From Riptortus pedestris (taxonomy: Eukaryota > Arthropoda > Insecta > Hemiptera > Alydidae): 64,000 bases of DNA. Every line of letters starts with the position of its first letter. Position 1 is the first letter of the stretch. The stretch spans positions 7,656,501-7,720,500 of the forward strand of contig CM032228.1 in assembly GCA_019009955.1 (NCBI GenBank). The letters are read 5' to 3'. The translations under genes and the position numbers were made by a program. The notes under the pieces are model-generated. The model ran no database searches and had not been told where the DNA came from. It saw nothing but the letters and a program-made list of their open reading frames with translations. Below, in pieces: positions 25,746 to 37,339 of the stretch.

Positions 25746-26073
25746 AAACGACTTGCAGAAGTCCCCAGAGTCTGTTTGGTCTCCCAATTCGACCTATTAT
25801 GTATGTCTATTCGCGTTACATCTTTAACTTTGCGTTTTCCAAACACCCAGAAACACAAATGGGCAGTAAGGGAGGGAGGGGTCTACTCATCAAAGTTCAA
25901 AATATACATTACACACCAAAAAAATACAAACTACTTTACCCAATGCCAAAACGTTTCCCTTTTCTTCCAGATTCTCTTATTCCAAATTAATCCTCTTTGG
26001 ACAACTTCGGAGTCCTCCATTTCGACGTGAACATGTGAATTTATTGGCCACGGAACTGCCAAATGATATATGA

Positions 26074-26140
26074 ATAGAAAAGGCTAATAACCTGTAAATA
26101 ACAATAGACATAACCTCGTAAAATGGACGTTAATTCTTAT
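26074..26140 (+). repeat. SINE 3'-tail fragment
   Basis: Only the last part of the SINE family ('gctaataacctgtaaataac' to 'ggacgttaattctta') is present. Confidence 0.6.
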
Positions 26141-27109
26141 TTAAAAAAAAAAATGCGAAAACTTTTAACACTAAAACAATTTACAAAACCCAAATTTGAA
26201 ACAAATGTATTTTTAAAAATGCATTAATATTACATATTCGTTGTTAGTTGGAACGGTTCGTCCCGACTCTTAATTGGACAGGTTTTTTTCACGGTAATTA
26301 AGATTTTAATCAAATTACAACCTCAATATAAAGACAATGGAGAGCAATTATTATTTCAGTTGTAAAAGTCCAATTTATTTTTCGTCCTTCAAGGAACATC
26401 TAATGAAAAATAATTTAACAAAAAGAAAGAAAATATTAATCTACGACGGAGTTAAATTTACTTGTACAAATTTATTTCATAAGCTGTAAACACTTAATTA
26501 ATGTGAGAATGAATAACTAACTTAGTTGGAGTAAGCATGGAAGATAATTTACAGCAGGTCATTTCGAAAGGTTAATTCAATAACTATTTATATATTGGAT
26601 AATTCTGTGATAAAATCTGAATGACTTTCAATAATATTAAAAATGATTAAATTCTTGGCTCACTTAAAAAAATTAAAAATAGTAATAATAGTAAATCAGA
26701 AAATGTTTGTAAATATATTTCATTTCATTCCGCCATTATATTATACAAATATATTTGTTTTTGTTCTATTTTGGCAATTTATAAATAAAAAATAATGCCT
26801 CTTAATAATTAACTTTCGATAATTTCTCATATATTATATTTAATAATAAATAATTTGATTTACACTTCATCATTTTGGATTGCTAAAGATTCCATCGAGG
26901 TATATATGAATGACTTATTCATTTTAAAACCTCTATGTTTAAAATGCACTGCACAGTATTGGGCCAAACGTGCGACCTTGTGCAACACAAAGCCCCTCAG
27001 CCTCCAATCAAAAAAGCTAATACCAGCTCCATTTAAGAACTTCGAGGAAGTTGTATTTCACCTTTTCTTTTTCCACACAAGAAAAGTAAAGGTTTCCTTT
27101 TATATGTGA

Positions 27110-27310
27110 GAGTATTTCAGAAGCGTAACACATCGAAATGACAGATCACGAAAGTGAGAACTGGCCGTCGACAGGAAAAGCTCCATTAGCCCGGAACGCT
27201 ATTTATTCCTATCTCTGCATAGAGGAAAATCTTTAACCTCTTTGGCACAACTAACAAGCACCAACGGCAACTTCCGCTCGCTTAGAAAGTCAAGAGGTTT
27301 TTTTTAATTG
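27110..27310. promoter_or_regulatory. Possible regulatory patch
   Basis: Less AT-rich block containing 'cgaaagtgagaactgg', 'ctccattagcccgg' (TAAT/ATTA core) and 'caacggcaacttccgctcg'. No TE signature or frame. Weak inference. Confidence 0.15.
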
Positions 27311-28064
27311 TAACTCGGAAACTTTGAAAGAAGAATAAGATGAAAATCAATTGGATCTTCTTCCTCTTCTGTTTGACTTAGCAGAAATGTCACTAGTCAA
27401 TTTTCAATAAATACACCAGACTTTATTTTGCTATGGCTATCCGTTTCTGCTTAATCCACCCATTATTTGGCCCTTACAAGCCTTTTTATTTATTGTTTTA
27501 ATTCACATTAAATTACTAGAACTCAAAAACACGACAATTCGTCGACTTATCCCAAAACCATTTCTCATTGAAGTCTTTTGTTTAAAAAAAAAAAAAGGAA
27601 AAGAAAAACCAACCTTCTCAGGACCATTTTTTTTTTAATTTAATCACAGCCTCTTACATGATCTTATTTTCTATAATGTAAAAATATAGGCATAGGAGAT
27701 TTCAATGCAATAATTGACCAAACATAGCTTTTCTGAGCACAAACATTTCAAAAAAATGTACTCCGTTTACAACAAAAACCATAATTAGTTCATTACATTG
27801 ATGTAAACATTAACTTAATTAGGGATGAGTAAATAATTGATAATTAAATTAACTCTTTTTTTTTTAATGAGAAAATTATGTATGATAGTGAGCGAACCTC
27901 GAACTAAAATCATATTAGAGTTTCTCTTAATTCTAGAGAAATATTGAAGTCCCAGTTCTAGTCAAAGAATTTTATTATTCTACAATAAAATACCTTTATT
28001 TATTTCAGTATTCAGAGAATACAGCCACAATTGTTTATCTGAATATGAGTTATTAAGCCATTCT

Positions 28065-28067
<3 letters not shown>

Positions 28068-28111
<44 letters not shown>
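28068..28111. repeat. (TA)n microsatellite
   Basis: Uninterrupted AT dinucleotides; no arm sequence adjoins, so this is an independent microsatellite. Confidence 0.95.
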
Positions 28112-28112
<1 letters not shown>

Positions 28113-28439
28113 AGAATGTTACTTGTGAATGATAAATTAAGTCTGAGTTTTTAACTTTACTTTCTTTGGGTCAAATATTATTTAAGGGGTGGGGAAAATA
28201 ACGAAAGCTTTGTTATTAAGTTTTTGTAAGTTAATTAATTTCACAACGAAAAGGGGGGGGGGGGAGTTTAGGTTATCTTGATTAGGTTACCAACATGTGA
28301 AGTCGGAGCCCGTATACTAATAAATCCAAAGTCGAACAAGAGCCAGGCTTTATATGTTAACAATGTCCATAAATCAATCTGTAATGGATTAAAAATTGTA
28401 TGCTCAGTGAGCGAGCGGGGTAGTTATTGTATAAATTAA

Positions 28440-28780
28440 GATAATTCTATGGGGGTTGTAAGTGGCAGATGCGCAGGCGCCGAATAAATAATCCATGGAG
28501 GCTCCTGGGGGTGGCTCAACAGTTGCTCTCTCGAATCAAAGGCCTTTGAGCCCGCGCGCGGGGAAAAAATGGCGCGTGTCCCGCGGTAACGAGCCGTACC
28601 CTTCCTCTGGCGGGTATATCTAGAACCCGAAGCTAATAGTCGGCCATATTATCTAGGTTAGTTATTCCAACTGCAGCAGACCGACTCCTAAGCGCCGTGA
28701 GAAATTTCCTAACGAGAACTGAAACTCTCAGCACGAGCTCAGAATATACAACTGACCTCGTTGTATTTTAAAATCCGCCA
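28440..28780. promoter_or_regulatory. GC-rich intronic element with paired TCF sites
   Basis: The strongest GC island in the intron, with 'gcgcaggcgccg', 'cccgcgcgcgggg', 'ggcgcgtgtcccgcgg'. At 28536-28549 TCAAAGGCCTTTGA is a perfect 14-bp palindrome formed by two head-to-head TCF/Pangolin cores (CTTTGA). It lies about 0.8 kb before the exon at 29552. It may be an enhancer or an internal promoter for a shorter isoform; alternative promoters are known for Drosophila nub, but no transcript evidence is available here. Confidence 0.35.
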
Positions 28781-29127
28781 TTTCGAACGACATTACCGGA
28801 AATAAACTGTATCTGTAACTCCATCAACTTGCAATATTCATTCAAATGCTCATCATTTCTTTAATTCTGATATCACTAACAGCCACAATTCATAAAACAA
28901 CACTTCTCTCCTAATCTACTCTATTATCACTAAAGTTTTTGTAAACTTTTGAAATCTATGAATGTATTACACAAATGAACAATTTTTAAAAACTTCCCGA
29001 TGAAGTAGCTCAATTAAAAATAATTTATATCGTCGAAATGTGCCATCAATTCAATCATCCTTGAAGAAGAAATGGCGGGAGGCCAATAGATGAAAAACAC
29101 TAGAAACATCACTAATTTATTTATCTC

Positions 29128-29163
29128 TACATGTTTCACACTAACTATGGCGCATCTTCAGGA
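29128..29163 (-). repeat. Hammerhead-like word, possible TE end
   Basis: On the - strand: 'CTGAAGAtgcgccatagtta' then 'gtgtGAAACatg'. CTGAAGA fits the hammerhead box CUGANGA, GAAAC fits the second box, and GCGC/GTGT could form a wobble-rich stem II. Flanking stems I and III were not demonstrated. Confidence 0.2.
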
Positions 29164-29551
29164 GTTGTACACTTGTTATAAAAAAAAAATCTACCTTACC
29201 ACTGAGGCGGTCACATCAAGACTCCATAATGTATCAAAATTACAAGATCATTTATTAAAGTAACCGATTTAGGAAATTACAATTATTTAAGTGTCTAATC
29301 TCAGTTAAAGTTTACTGGCTTTATTCTATTTTTATATGTGTTTATATTGTTTTATATACATGAATGGCATCTCTCTATGACCAACATGGCAAGTATAATG
29401 ATTCTCAGTGTTTACGGATACCCGCGTGTCTCGCTTTGCTGAAAATGGAGTTCGATTCATTCTTCAGAGTTTTTTGTCGAAATAGTTCATTCTATAACTT
29501 AATTTCTTTCTTCGCTTTGTTTACATTTTTTTGTTTTAATCCTTTTTTCAG

Positions 29552-29652
29552 AAAGTGGTATCAACGGAGAAGCAGAAGACTTGAGCAACGAGAGCGAGAG
29601 TAGCCAGGACAGCCTGGGACCCCAGGGAAACGACAGGGGAGCCCTCAACCTA
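29552..29652 (+). CDS. nub: POU gene exon B (acidic/Ser linker)
   Basis: Acceptor 'ccttttttcag' ends at 29551 and donor 'gtaagt' starts at 29653. Two bases complete a Glu codon from the previous exon, then 33 codons reading SGINGEAEDLSNESESSQDS and LGPQGNDRGALNL. The exon ends on a codon boundary. Low-complexity acidic/serine sequence of the kind found N-terminal to POU domains; no catalytic or binding motif. Confidence 0.85.
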
Positions 29653-29761
29653 GTAAGTAACACAATAACAATATATAGGACATAACAATAACAATATGTA
29701 TTTTATAATAGTAAATTCTCACTTGGAAAAACTAAAGCCATGGTCTGAATAGGCACTTATA

Positions 29762-29969
29762 GGGGAAAGTGGAGTAAAACCGGGTAGCTAAGGTTTGAAG
29801 CCTTCCAGAAACCACAAGTTTTACCACAAATAAGTAAAGTTAAGTTGAAATAAAGTCTACTTATCTGTTAACGTAACTACAGTTTCAAAAACAAAATCTA
29901 AATTTTTAAAGCAGTTTTACCTTACTTTTTTTTGTAAAAAGTCATTTTGCCCGGTTTTATCCCACTAGT
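29762..29969. mobile_element. MITE-like element with GTAAAACCGGGT ends, unit 1
   Basis: Left end 'ggagtaaaaccgggtagct' (29771-29789) and right end 'gcccggttttatccc' (29949-29963) are inverted complements of each other over about 13 bases. No coding capacity. It directly abuts a second, similar unit. Superfamily unknown. Confidence 0.55.
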
Positions 29970-30320
29970 AGGGCAAAACCGGGTACATATGTTTTTCTTA
30001 AAATGTGTAAAGATTTTTAATCAAATTAATGTTTTGTTTTTTTGTTAATATAAAATGTTGTTTGAGGCATTAAAACGAACCCCCCTTTTGGGAACAGTAC
30101 AAAAAAATAAAGTAAACATATAAACAAATAACAACATTAATCTTTTCAGCTATTTCAAAACAATAATTTATTTCAAAAAGTAAATTCATAGTTGCTAGAT
30201 TTGTCATATTGTTTGTCATTATACGCGCTTTTACAGTGAAATAATTAAACAAAATTAGGTAATATTATACTTTTCATGTTTCGAGAATCGTGGCATAGCT
30301 GCTTACCCGGTTTTACCCCG
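29970..30320. mobile_element. MITE-like element with GTAAAACCGGGT ends, unit 2
   Basis: Left end 'gggcaaaaccgggtacat' (29971-29988), right end 'acccggttttaccccg' (30305-30320), again inverted. Together with unit 1 it makes a four-end array in which the two middle ends form a palindrome around 'actagta'. Confidence 0.55.
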
Positions 30321-31338
30321 CGCGTAAAGTTGAAATAAAACATTGCGTCATTCGGGCATACCAAACGATAAAGATAATTACTTAGTGCTATAATAAAGGT
30401 AATTAAAACTTGTACTAAGGGAACTACATTCCTGTATTCTAATTGGAATAGGAGCGCTGTACAATCAAAAACCTTTTCCACCAAAATAATAAAGCAGGTT
30501 CCACGAAAATTGAATTATTGTCACTGGCACAAAACAGCCATGACTAACGTTTTGGCGTAATGGCCGCTGCTTCTTCTTCAAAGGTGGTTTGTAGTTGCTC
30601 CGTTATCAGCCCGACTGCAGTACACACATCGGCTAAGAGGAGGTTGCTCCCAACTACCCCTACTCTCCCCCACTCAAATTTCTGTATTTAGCTAGAGGCA
30701 ACGGGCTAGGGAGGAATGGCACTCTTGCGACTATCATCCCGAGTTGTAATATTTTCATGATTCCTGAAGCCATTATTGTAGTCTAGCCTCGTGCAGAAGG
30801 CAACGGTAATCCAGGCATTCCCTTGCCACTACCTTCCCTCCTTCAGCGGGTACACCTCCTTAACAAGCTAGATATCCAAACAGCATCAATTGGGTCAGAA
30901 CACGCAGCCTCGCCTCCCCGACATAGAACCAACCCCCGCCCCACGAGGAGATCGGAGTGAATTAGAACTGTGTATAAGAGAGACGGAGATAGAGACATCC
31001 CCTAAAATTATGCACCCTTCTCCGACCCCCACGAAATATCTTCTACAGATTTCTATTTTTTCTTCTTCCTTTTTTTACAGGAGGGGGACACATTTTACAT
31101 TGAGATTCAACAGCAATCTTTTCACGACCCTCTTCCCCTTTCTACCAGCCAATTTAAGAATTAAATTGTTCTTGTTCAGTTGTTTCCATTTTAGCATTCG
31201 ACTGACTCGAAGGAGAATATTGAAAAGTAGTTAAAATGTCTAGTAAATAATTTCTGAACTGAACTAAAACTTATATTTGTGTCCGATGAAATGATTAGCA
31301 CGTTATCATTAGTATCAATATGTATTTTGGTTATTATG

Positions 31339-31341
<3 letters not shown>

Positions 31342-31394
<53 letters not shown>

Positions 31395-31985
31395 CTGTTA
31401 ACGCTACAGAGGTCGCAATATTTGACTCATCGTTACCAAGCTCAATATTTAAACGTTTTATGTAAAACTAAAGATCGAGTTCGTTAACGCCTGAAATTGG
31501 AGAAGTGGGAGTGGGGGTTAAGAGGGGAGGAATTTCGAACATTCAAAATATCTCCGTTATTGTTAAGTCGAATTGAAAAATCTTATAGAACCAATATTAT
31601 TCCAAATGTAATTTTCTATAAATGTTAGCATATACATATATTCTCTATCTTTAATATTAACCGAGATGTTGGCATGTTTTTAGTTTTGAGCCTTCAGTAA
31701 ACCCCCACTTTTAGTAATCGGACTTTAAAAATAAGAGAATATATAATGAAGCGTCTAATTCCAAGCGTAAATACAAAATATGCTGTTTTACGGGCCTTTA
31801 TTATGCGAGATACATGCAAATAGTTTATGTGATCACATCAATTTTGGTTTTATTGAGCGCCCACTTTTACTAATCGAATTTTTTTTGGAAATAGAGAATA
31901 TATGCTGTGATGAGATCAGTAGTGAGTCGTCCTAATATGTGGGGAAATCTGTTTAGCTTACGCAGCCCCTGCGTGACGGACTTTC
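31342..31985 (+). repeat. Foldback-arm copy, nearly full length
   Basis: Begins with a TA tract (31342-31390), then 'ttgtctgttaacgct-acagaggtcgcaata', 'aagatcgagttcgttaac', 'atctccgttattgttaag', 'attaaccgagatgttgg' and 'ccttcagtaaacccc', and ends 'acgcagcccctgcgtgacgg'. Octamer at 31814-31821. The 5' 'agcagatttccc' end before the TA tract is missing. A short partial duplication of the 'gatacatgcaaat' and 'cccacttttactaatcg' segment lies near the 3' end. Confidence 0.88.
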
Positions 31986-33742
31986 GGTCTAATTAACTCT
32001 AAACTAAAATGGAGAAAGGGAGGCATTGAAATAAAATTCTGCTCAGACTGTGAGATAAGGGCCCGGGGTTAGGTGGAGGGCTTGCTATTAGGTAAACATA
32101 GGGGCAGAGCCAATTTCCGGACCGAAGGGGCCCCCCTCGCATTCTACAGCAGAATATTCGAGGCGCGAGCCATGCTGATCGCCATCAACAGTTTAGCCAT
32201 TCTTCCTTTACATCCCTCTCTTTCTTAACGCACGAAATCACTCTCCAATCTTCATTCCGAATTCTGTAGCCAGTCCCTTCTGCCTACTTCTTATATTCCA
32301 CAAACTTACATACATATTACAACATAAATAATGCTTAAACAAATCAACAGAGGTTAGCATCTATGTCCAATGTTTTCAAAACATCGATACTTTAATGACC
32401 AATGATCGATTTAAAGCAATCTACTTCTCATAAGAAGAAATTTTTTTCGGGTCGATAGATTCAATTCAAATATTTCAGTCTATTAATGGGTTTTTGATCA
32501 TTTCTATTAAAATACTTCGACGTCATTCCTCAATTTTATTACCGATGCTCATTCAGTTCAATCAACCCCACTTAGAAAAAAATAATCGATTCTTAGTTTT
32601 TAACACTGCCTTTTGAATATTGAAAAATTCCCCTTAAATATATTCCAATTTTGGATCAATTTACAAAAATTGGCAGAAAACAATTTTTTAAAACCTAAAG
32701 GTTTAAGTTATTATTAAATACAAAATACATCTCTTTGAGATTTCTGGCTTAAAATAAATGGTAAAATAAAAATGGTGACAGAGTGCCCCCCCCCTTGTTT
32801 CTCCTAAGAAAAATTGAATGTTTCTAAAAATATATTTATAACTAACAAACTATTTCAGGCTGCTCAAACATTTGTTTTATACTTATGTCAAATACTTTCG
32901 AGGGCTTTAAGGATTTTTTTTTTTTAAATTCCAAATTAAAATCTTTGTCAAACAACATATATTAGTTGACAATTGTTTTTTATTACTTATTCTATTTTTA
33001 TTTTATATTCTTATTATTAATATACATTTTGGTTTAATTTTTGTCGCAAACATTACTTTTATTTCAATGACATTTACTTTTGTTGTAATTATTTATTTTT
33101 TAATATCATGTGAATAATGATTTATCTGTGTAGTCAGTAACTCACCATCACACTTAATTTTTTAATAAAGCGTTTTTATTCTTCTTCTAAAACAATTGAC
33201 GTAATATTATTTTTAATAAGAAATTGGCAAAACACAGAGAGAGACATACAGAGAAAATATATGATTAAATTAACCTTGGACAGAACATTTTTACGGCCTA
33301 GGCAAAATAGGCTTTTGATTATGAAAATAAAATTATGGGGGTTAGCAAATTTTGAGTCAAAAGAGGATATTTCAAATTTGTTTAGATTATGAACTTTTTA
33401 AAAAATTGCTAGAATCATTGGAGGAGTTGAGCTTTTATCAGAGGCTCCTCCGATTGTGACTCCTTAGCTTCTGCAAGTCACCCAGCCAACTCTAACAACC
33501 TGCGCCTCGTTCTAATGCACAATGTTTTGGCCAGCCTTCCATTTCCCATGATTTAAACCATCCAACTACCATCTTAGTCAGGTTCACTTTATACAATTTA
33601 CAAGTAGATAGGAAAAAATGAAACAATACATCAATGAATAGAATTACAGCCTCACTTAGGAGTTCACAAAGTTCCTGCAGTTGTACAGTATTCACCACAA
33701 TGTTTTAATACTTCTTATTAAAAAAAATAATTTATTTTTCAG

Positions 33743-33850
33743 GTGACAGATGGGCAGAGGCAGAGTAGACCCGCGAGTGTCAATACATCTCCGAACCCCA
33801 CTAGTGTGCAAGCAGCTATTGCTGCGATACAAGCTGGACAGCTCAATCAG
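33743..33850 (+). CDS. nub: POU gene exon C (linker)
   Basis: Acceptor 'tttatttttcag' ends at 33742 and donor 'gtaagt' starts at 33851. 36 codons in phase 0: VTDGQRQSRPASVNTSPNPT then SVQAAIAAIQAGQLNQ. The Ala/Gln-rich stretch probably forms a short helix before the Gln-rich exon that follows. In POU class II proteins this N-terminal region is a poorly conserved activation region. Confidence 0.88.
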
Positions 33851-34012
33851 GTAAGTAAAGTATTAAACTTTGTAATTATTTTATTGAAATAACTAAATGA
33901 GATCAAATTTCTATGTTTAACTATATATAAAATAAAAGTCTACATCAATACATATAACTTCTAAAGTGATTACACTTAAGTATACACTAAAATAAAGTTC
34001 TGAAAAATAAAG

Positions 34013-34185
34013 AGAGGGGTTTAGAAGGGAGGAATTTAAAAAATTCGAAATATCTCCATTATTATAGTCGGATGGAAACATTGTATAAAACCAACCAATT
34101 TCATTTAAAATTTATTTTCCTATAAATATTGTTTATACATTTAATTTCTCTATCTTGAAAGTTAATCAAGATATTTTCATTTGTA
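34013..34185 (+). repeat. Foldback-arm internal fragment
   Basis: From 'gaggggtttagaagggagga' through 'ctccattattatagtcgga' and 'tatacatttaatttctctat' to 'aatcaagatattttcatttg'. It ends exactly where the next arm copy begins, giving a tandem, same-orientation pair. Confidence 0.8.
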
Positions 34186-34245
34186 GCAGATTTCCCTTAA
34201 GAGAAATCAGCTATTGCGGTTCTAATCTCTCTATGTATGTATTTA

Positions 34246-34316
<71 letters not shown>

Positions 34317-34755
34317 TAACACTCTAGCTGTCGCAATTTTTGTTTGATCATTACCACACTTGAAATTTAAATGTTTTATGTGAAAATGAAGATTTAAGTG
34401 GCTAAAATCAGACCAGTGGGAGCTCTAAATACCTCTGCTATTATACATCGGGTAGAAAAAAATGTATAGAGCAAACCTTATTGCAAAATTAAATGTTCTA
34501 TAAATGTAGTTATATACATACTTTCTCTATGATGAATATTATCCGAGATAATTGGATGTTTCAGATTTCACCCTTTAGTAAACCCCTCTCTCCTACTCTT
34601 GTCATGTTAACAATAAGCTGTTATATTATGAGCACTTTATTTGAAGCCCAAATACCAAATAATGTTCTCATTTAACATTTACGTTTTGAGATAAATGCAA
34701 ATACGTATCGCACGAGGGAAATCTGCTTAGTTAACGCAGCCCCTGTGTGATGGAC
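34186..34755 (+). repeat. Foldback-arm copy, full length
   Basis: Starts 'agcagatttcccttaagaga', has the TA tract (34255-34302), 'ctctagctgtcgcaattttt', 'cctctgctattatacatcgg' and 'aacaataagctgttata', and ends 'gttaacgcagcccctgtgtg'. Octamer at 34695-34702. A full arm with both AGCAGATTTCCC-type ends. It stops 131 bases before the next exon. Confidence 0.9.
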
Positions 34756-34886
34756 TAGCTTCTGATTTCGCAACAATTCATCACTTATTAGTGTATAATA
34801 ATATTTGTAATTATTATTATTATTATATAATTATATTTGTATTTATTATATTTGGTTGAGTATTAATCTGATTGTTGTGTGTTTAG

Positions 34887-35060
34887 CTGATGATGCAGTC
34901 TCAGCTGGGAGGAGCAGGGCTGCAGGCGCTCCAACAGCAGCTCCATCATCAACTCCAGCAGTACGTCCTATTCCACCAGCAGCAACAGCAACAGCAGCAG
35001 CACCAATCTACTCAGCCATCATCACAGCACCATCCATCACAATACTTCATTCACAATCAG
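34887..35060 (+). CDS. nub: POU gene exon D (Gln/His-rich)
   Basis: Acceptor 'gttgtgtgtttag' ends at 34886; the donor is 'gtaacc' at 35061, weaker than the others. 58 codons in phase 0, with LMMQSQLGGAGLQALQQQLH and a run of eight glutamines inside FHQQQQQQQQHQ, then SSQHHPSQYFIHNQ. Gln-rich segments N-terminal to the POU domain are typical of Oct-1/Oct-2 and Nubbin and act as activation regions. The exon is flanked on both sides by same-orientation foldback arms; the downstream one begins within about 20 bases of the donor. Confidence 0.88.
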
Positions 35061-35074
35061 GTAACCATCCCACC

Positions 35075-35480
35075 ATATTTACCTTTAAGAGCTATTAAGG
35101 TGTTGCTCGTGATACGATTTTTGAAATATTTTCACAAATGTGCATCGATCCTATCTAGGAGATGATGAAAATGAGATCTGTTCAAAATTATATAAATATA
35201 TATATAACTGCTCTAGCAATCACAATTTTTGTTTGATCAACACCAAACTTGATATTTTAATATTTTTGCAAAACTGAAGATAAAGTTTGTTAATAGCTAA
35301 AATCAGAACAATGAAAGGAGGGGAGTTTAAAGGGGGAGAATTTCGATAATTCAATATATTTCCGTTATTACGGGTCAGATCGAAAAATTGCATAGAACCA
35401 ATGTTACGGAAAATTATTATTGTTACGGCCACATTATTCTAAGCTTGAATACCAAATATTGTTTTCAGGAGACCTTTATT
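35075..35480 (+). repeat. Foldback-arm copy
   Basis: A decayed start 'tatttacctttaagagctat' corresponds to the arm's 'agatttcccttaagg-aaatcagctat'; it continues 'catcgatcctatctaggaga', a short TA tract, 'ctctagcaatcacaattttt', 'gataaagtttgttaat' and 'tccgttattacgggtcagat', and ends irregularly. It begins almost at the splice donor of the exon at 34887. Confidence 0.78.
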
Positions 35481-35539
35481 ATGTGAGATACAGGGAAATT
35501 TGTAGTGTGATGATCACAAAAGATCATATATATTGTTGG

Positions 35540-35690
35540 TAGAAATCGGATATGGACTAGTGGGGATATTCAGGGGAAATCGAAAAATTCAAAATATTTC
35601 CTTTATTATGAATGGGACCGTAAAATTTTATAGAACCAATCTTATTAAACTATTGAAGATCTACAATTGCTGTTCTACGCATTTTTTTTT
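35540..35690 (+). repeat. Foldback-arm internal fragment
   Basis: 'gaaatcggatatggactagt', 'tcgaaaaattcaaaatattt' and 'tagaaccaatcttatt' match the arm middle in order; the ends are missing. Confidence 0.65.
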
Positions 35691-35946
35691 TTTTTTTCAT
35701 AACTCAAGCCTATGGCTAATTAAATGATTATTAAAATGAAACACAAATAATACTCGTGAAATTTGAGATATTTCTTTCACCATTCTTCTTTTGGAGAGGA
35801 AATCAAAAACTCATTCGATTAGCCAAGTGCTTCTAAAAACCAAAATACTTCTCATTAAATATGATTATCTAATACCAATTTAATCATAATAATTACTATA
35901 ATAATATTAATATAACATAAAATTAAATAAAAATGTATATTTGCAG

Positions 35947-36009
35947 GGTCTGCTAGCTCCAAACCTGAGGCCCACCCTTACCCCACCGAGGTTATCACAT
36001 TCCATCCAG
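35947..36009 (+). CDS. nub: POU gene exon E (Pro-rich linker)
   Basis: Acceptor 'tgtatatttgcag' ends at 35946 and donor 'gtaaga' starts at 36010. 21 codons in phase 0: GLLAPNLRPTLTPPRLSHSI plus Q. A Pro/Leu-rich linker, multiple-of-three length, so it could be skipped without breaking the frame. Confidence 0.85.
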
Positions 36010-37339
36010 GTAAGAACAGATATTATACAGGTTGAGCCAATATAAAAACATAATACCAATTCTTTATTTGTCTGTAATAGATCTGCAAACCTAATTTCTG
36101 GTTGGGAAACAGTAAAACAAAAGAGACATGGCAATAAAAATTACTATATCATCTACAAACTTTACCAATTTAATATGAATTAAATTATTTTACAAACTCA
36201 TCTCAGATATTTTAAGGTGATGATAGTACTGTTAAAATAAATTAGTTTAGAGAAAGTTTATACTATAAGCTTTCTCATTTTCAAAGTTACACTTAAAGGA
36301 GCTTTTAGGATTTTTTTCCATTGAACAAAATAATTACGAACACCAAAATTGTATTTATGTTATGTTTCATGAATTTGTTTTGGCTCAGCTTGTACAATTT
36401 TTTTTTTATATTCATGCATATGTTCTGTATTATCATAAGTAAATTATAAATGTATGTCTTTCAAAACAGAAACACAACAAAACACCCTTCCCTATCAAAT
36501 ACTCTTATTGTTCTTAAGCTTTTCACAAATGAACTCCTGAAATCAACTGTTATATTTGTTATAAGTGTAATTATTACAATTAAATTTTCTTGTGGAGATT
36601 TAGTAACAAAGAAAACATTAGTCTTAAAAATTCCATATTGGATAAAAGTAATTTTGTTAGGTTTAAGAATCATTTAACACAGATCATTTATGAATCATTT
36701 TATTTAAATTATACAATCAAAGTTAAAATTATTTGCAATCTAGAAAGCTACTTAGCTTTCCTGTTCTCTTAAAGTGGTAAATTTTGATCAAGGTTCTCAT
36801 CGTCAAATTAGACAGTGTTCATATAAATTGCTTCGCTCATTGTATTCTTGCAATCCAGAGACATTAATATATGCTTTTTAAATAAGTCTCCCGACATAAT
36901 TAAAGTCCCTCGTGTTTCCATTTATATATTTTTATGTGTCCTAACTAAACTATTATCATTTTAAAAGCTATAAATATTAATAGTAATAAAGTTGAAAATA
37001 TAAATTTCTGATCCGACACATAAAATGAAGACCATTGAGAACCAAGGTGTTTGATACTTTGAAATGGCATAAAGGACTCATTGCAGTGTTAAAACATTCC
37101 ATAACAAATCAGTCCCGAGAATCTAATTGACATAATAATAAACTCAGATGCTCCTGATCTTCATTACATTTGTAACATTTCGAAAATTTATACCCGAGCT
37201 ATTATAAGCTGTATAATGTGACTAGGAACCAATTAGGAGCTCTGTATCTATCCATTAAATGAATTACAAAATAGGTAATAATTACTCTAGCTTGCGATAA
37301 TCTCTTTCGACTAACTGTATTTATATTATTATTTTTCAG
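36010..37339 (+). other. nub: POU gene intron (1.3 kb)
   Basis: AT-rich GT-AG intron without recognised repeats. The frames at 36450-36772 on both strands are shadows in AT-rich DNA with no known domain. Confidence 0.7.

Larger units (their letters stand above)
22831..29551 (+). other. nub: POU gene intron (6.7 kb)
   Basis: GT-AG intron. It contains foldback arms at 23043, a diverged arm at about 24210-24480, and an inverted arm at 25205. It also holds a SINE tail fragment (26074-26140), a TA microsatellite (28068-28111), and three higher-GC patches (24720-25090, 27110-27310, 28440-28780) that could be regulatory. Open frames at 23598-23955, 24728-25070 and 26855-27109 have no known domain and I do not call them genes. 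Confidence 0.7.
29653..33742 (+). other. nub: POU gene intron (4.1 kb)
   Basis: GT-AG intron holding the twin CCGGGT-ended repeats (29762-30320), a moderately GC block (about 30540-30960) with a 'cagaaggcaacggtaatcca' word seen in LINE-derived sequence, a foldback arm (31342-31985), and AT-rich filler. Frames at 30890-31234 and 30070-30484 are not supported as genes. Confidence 0.7.

Noticed and set aside
26855..27109. 84-residue open frame
   Set aside because: No similarity recognised and no acceptor/donor pair in phase with neighbouring exons.
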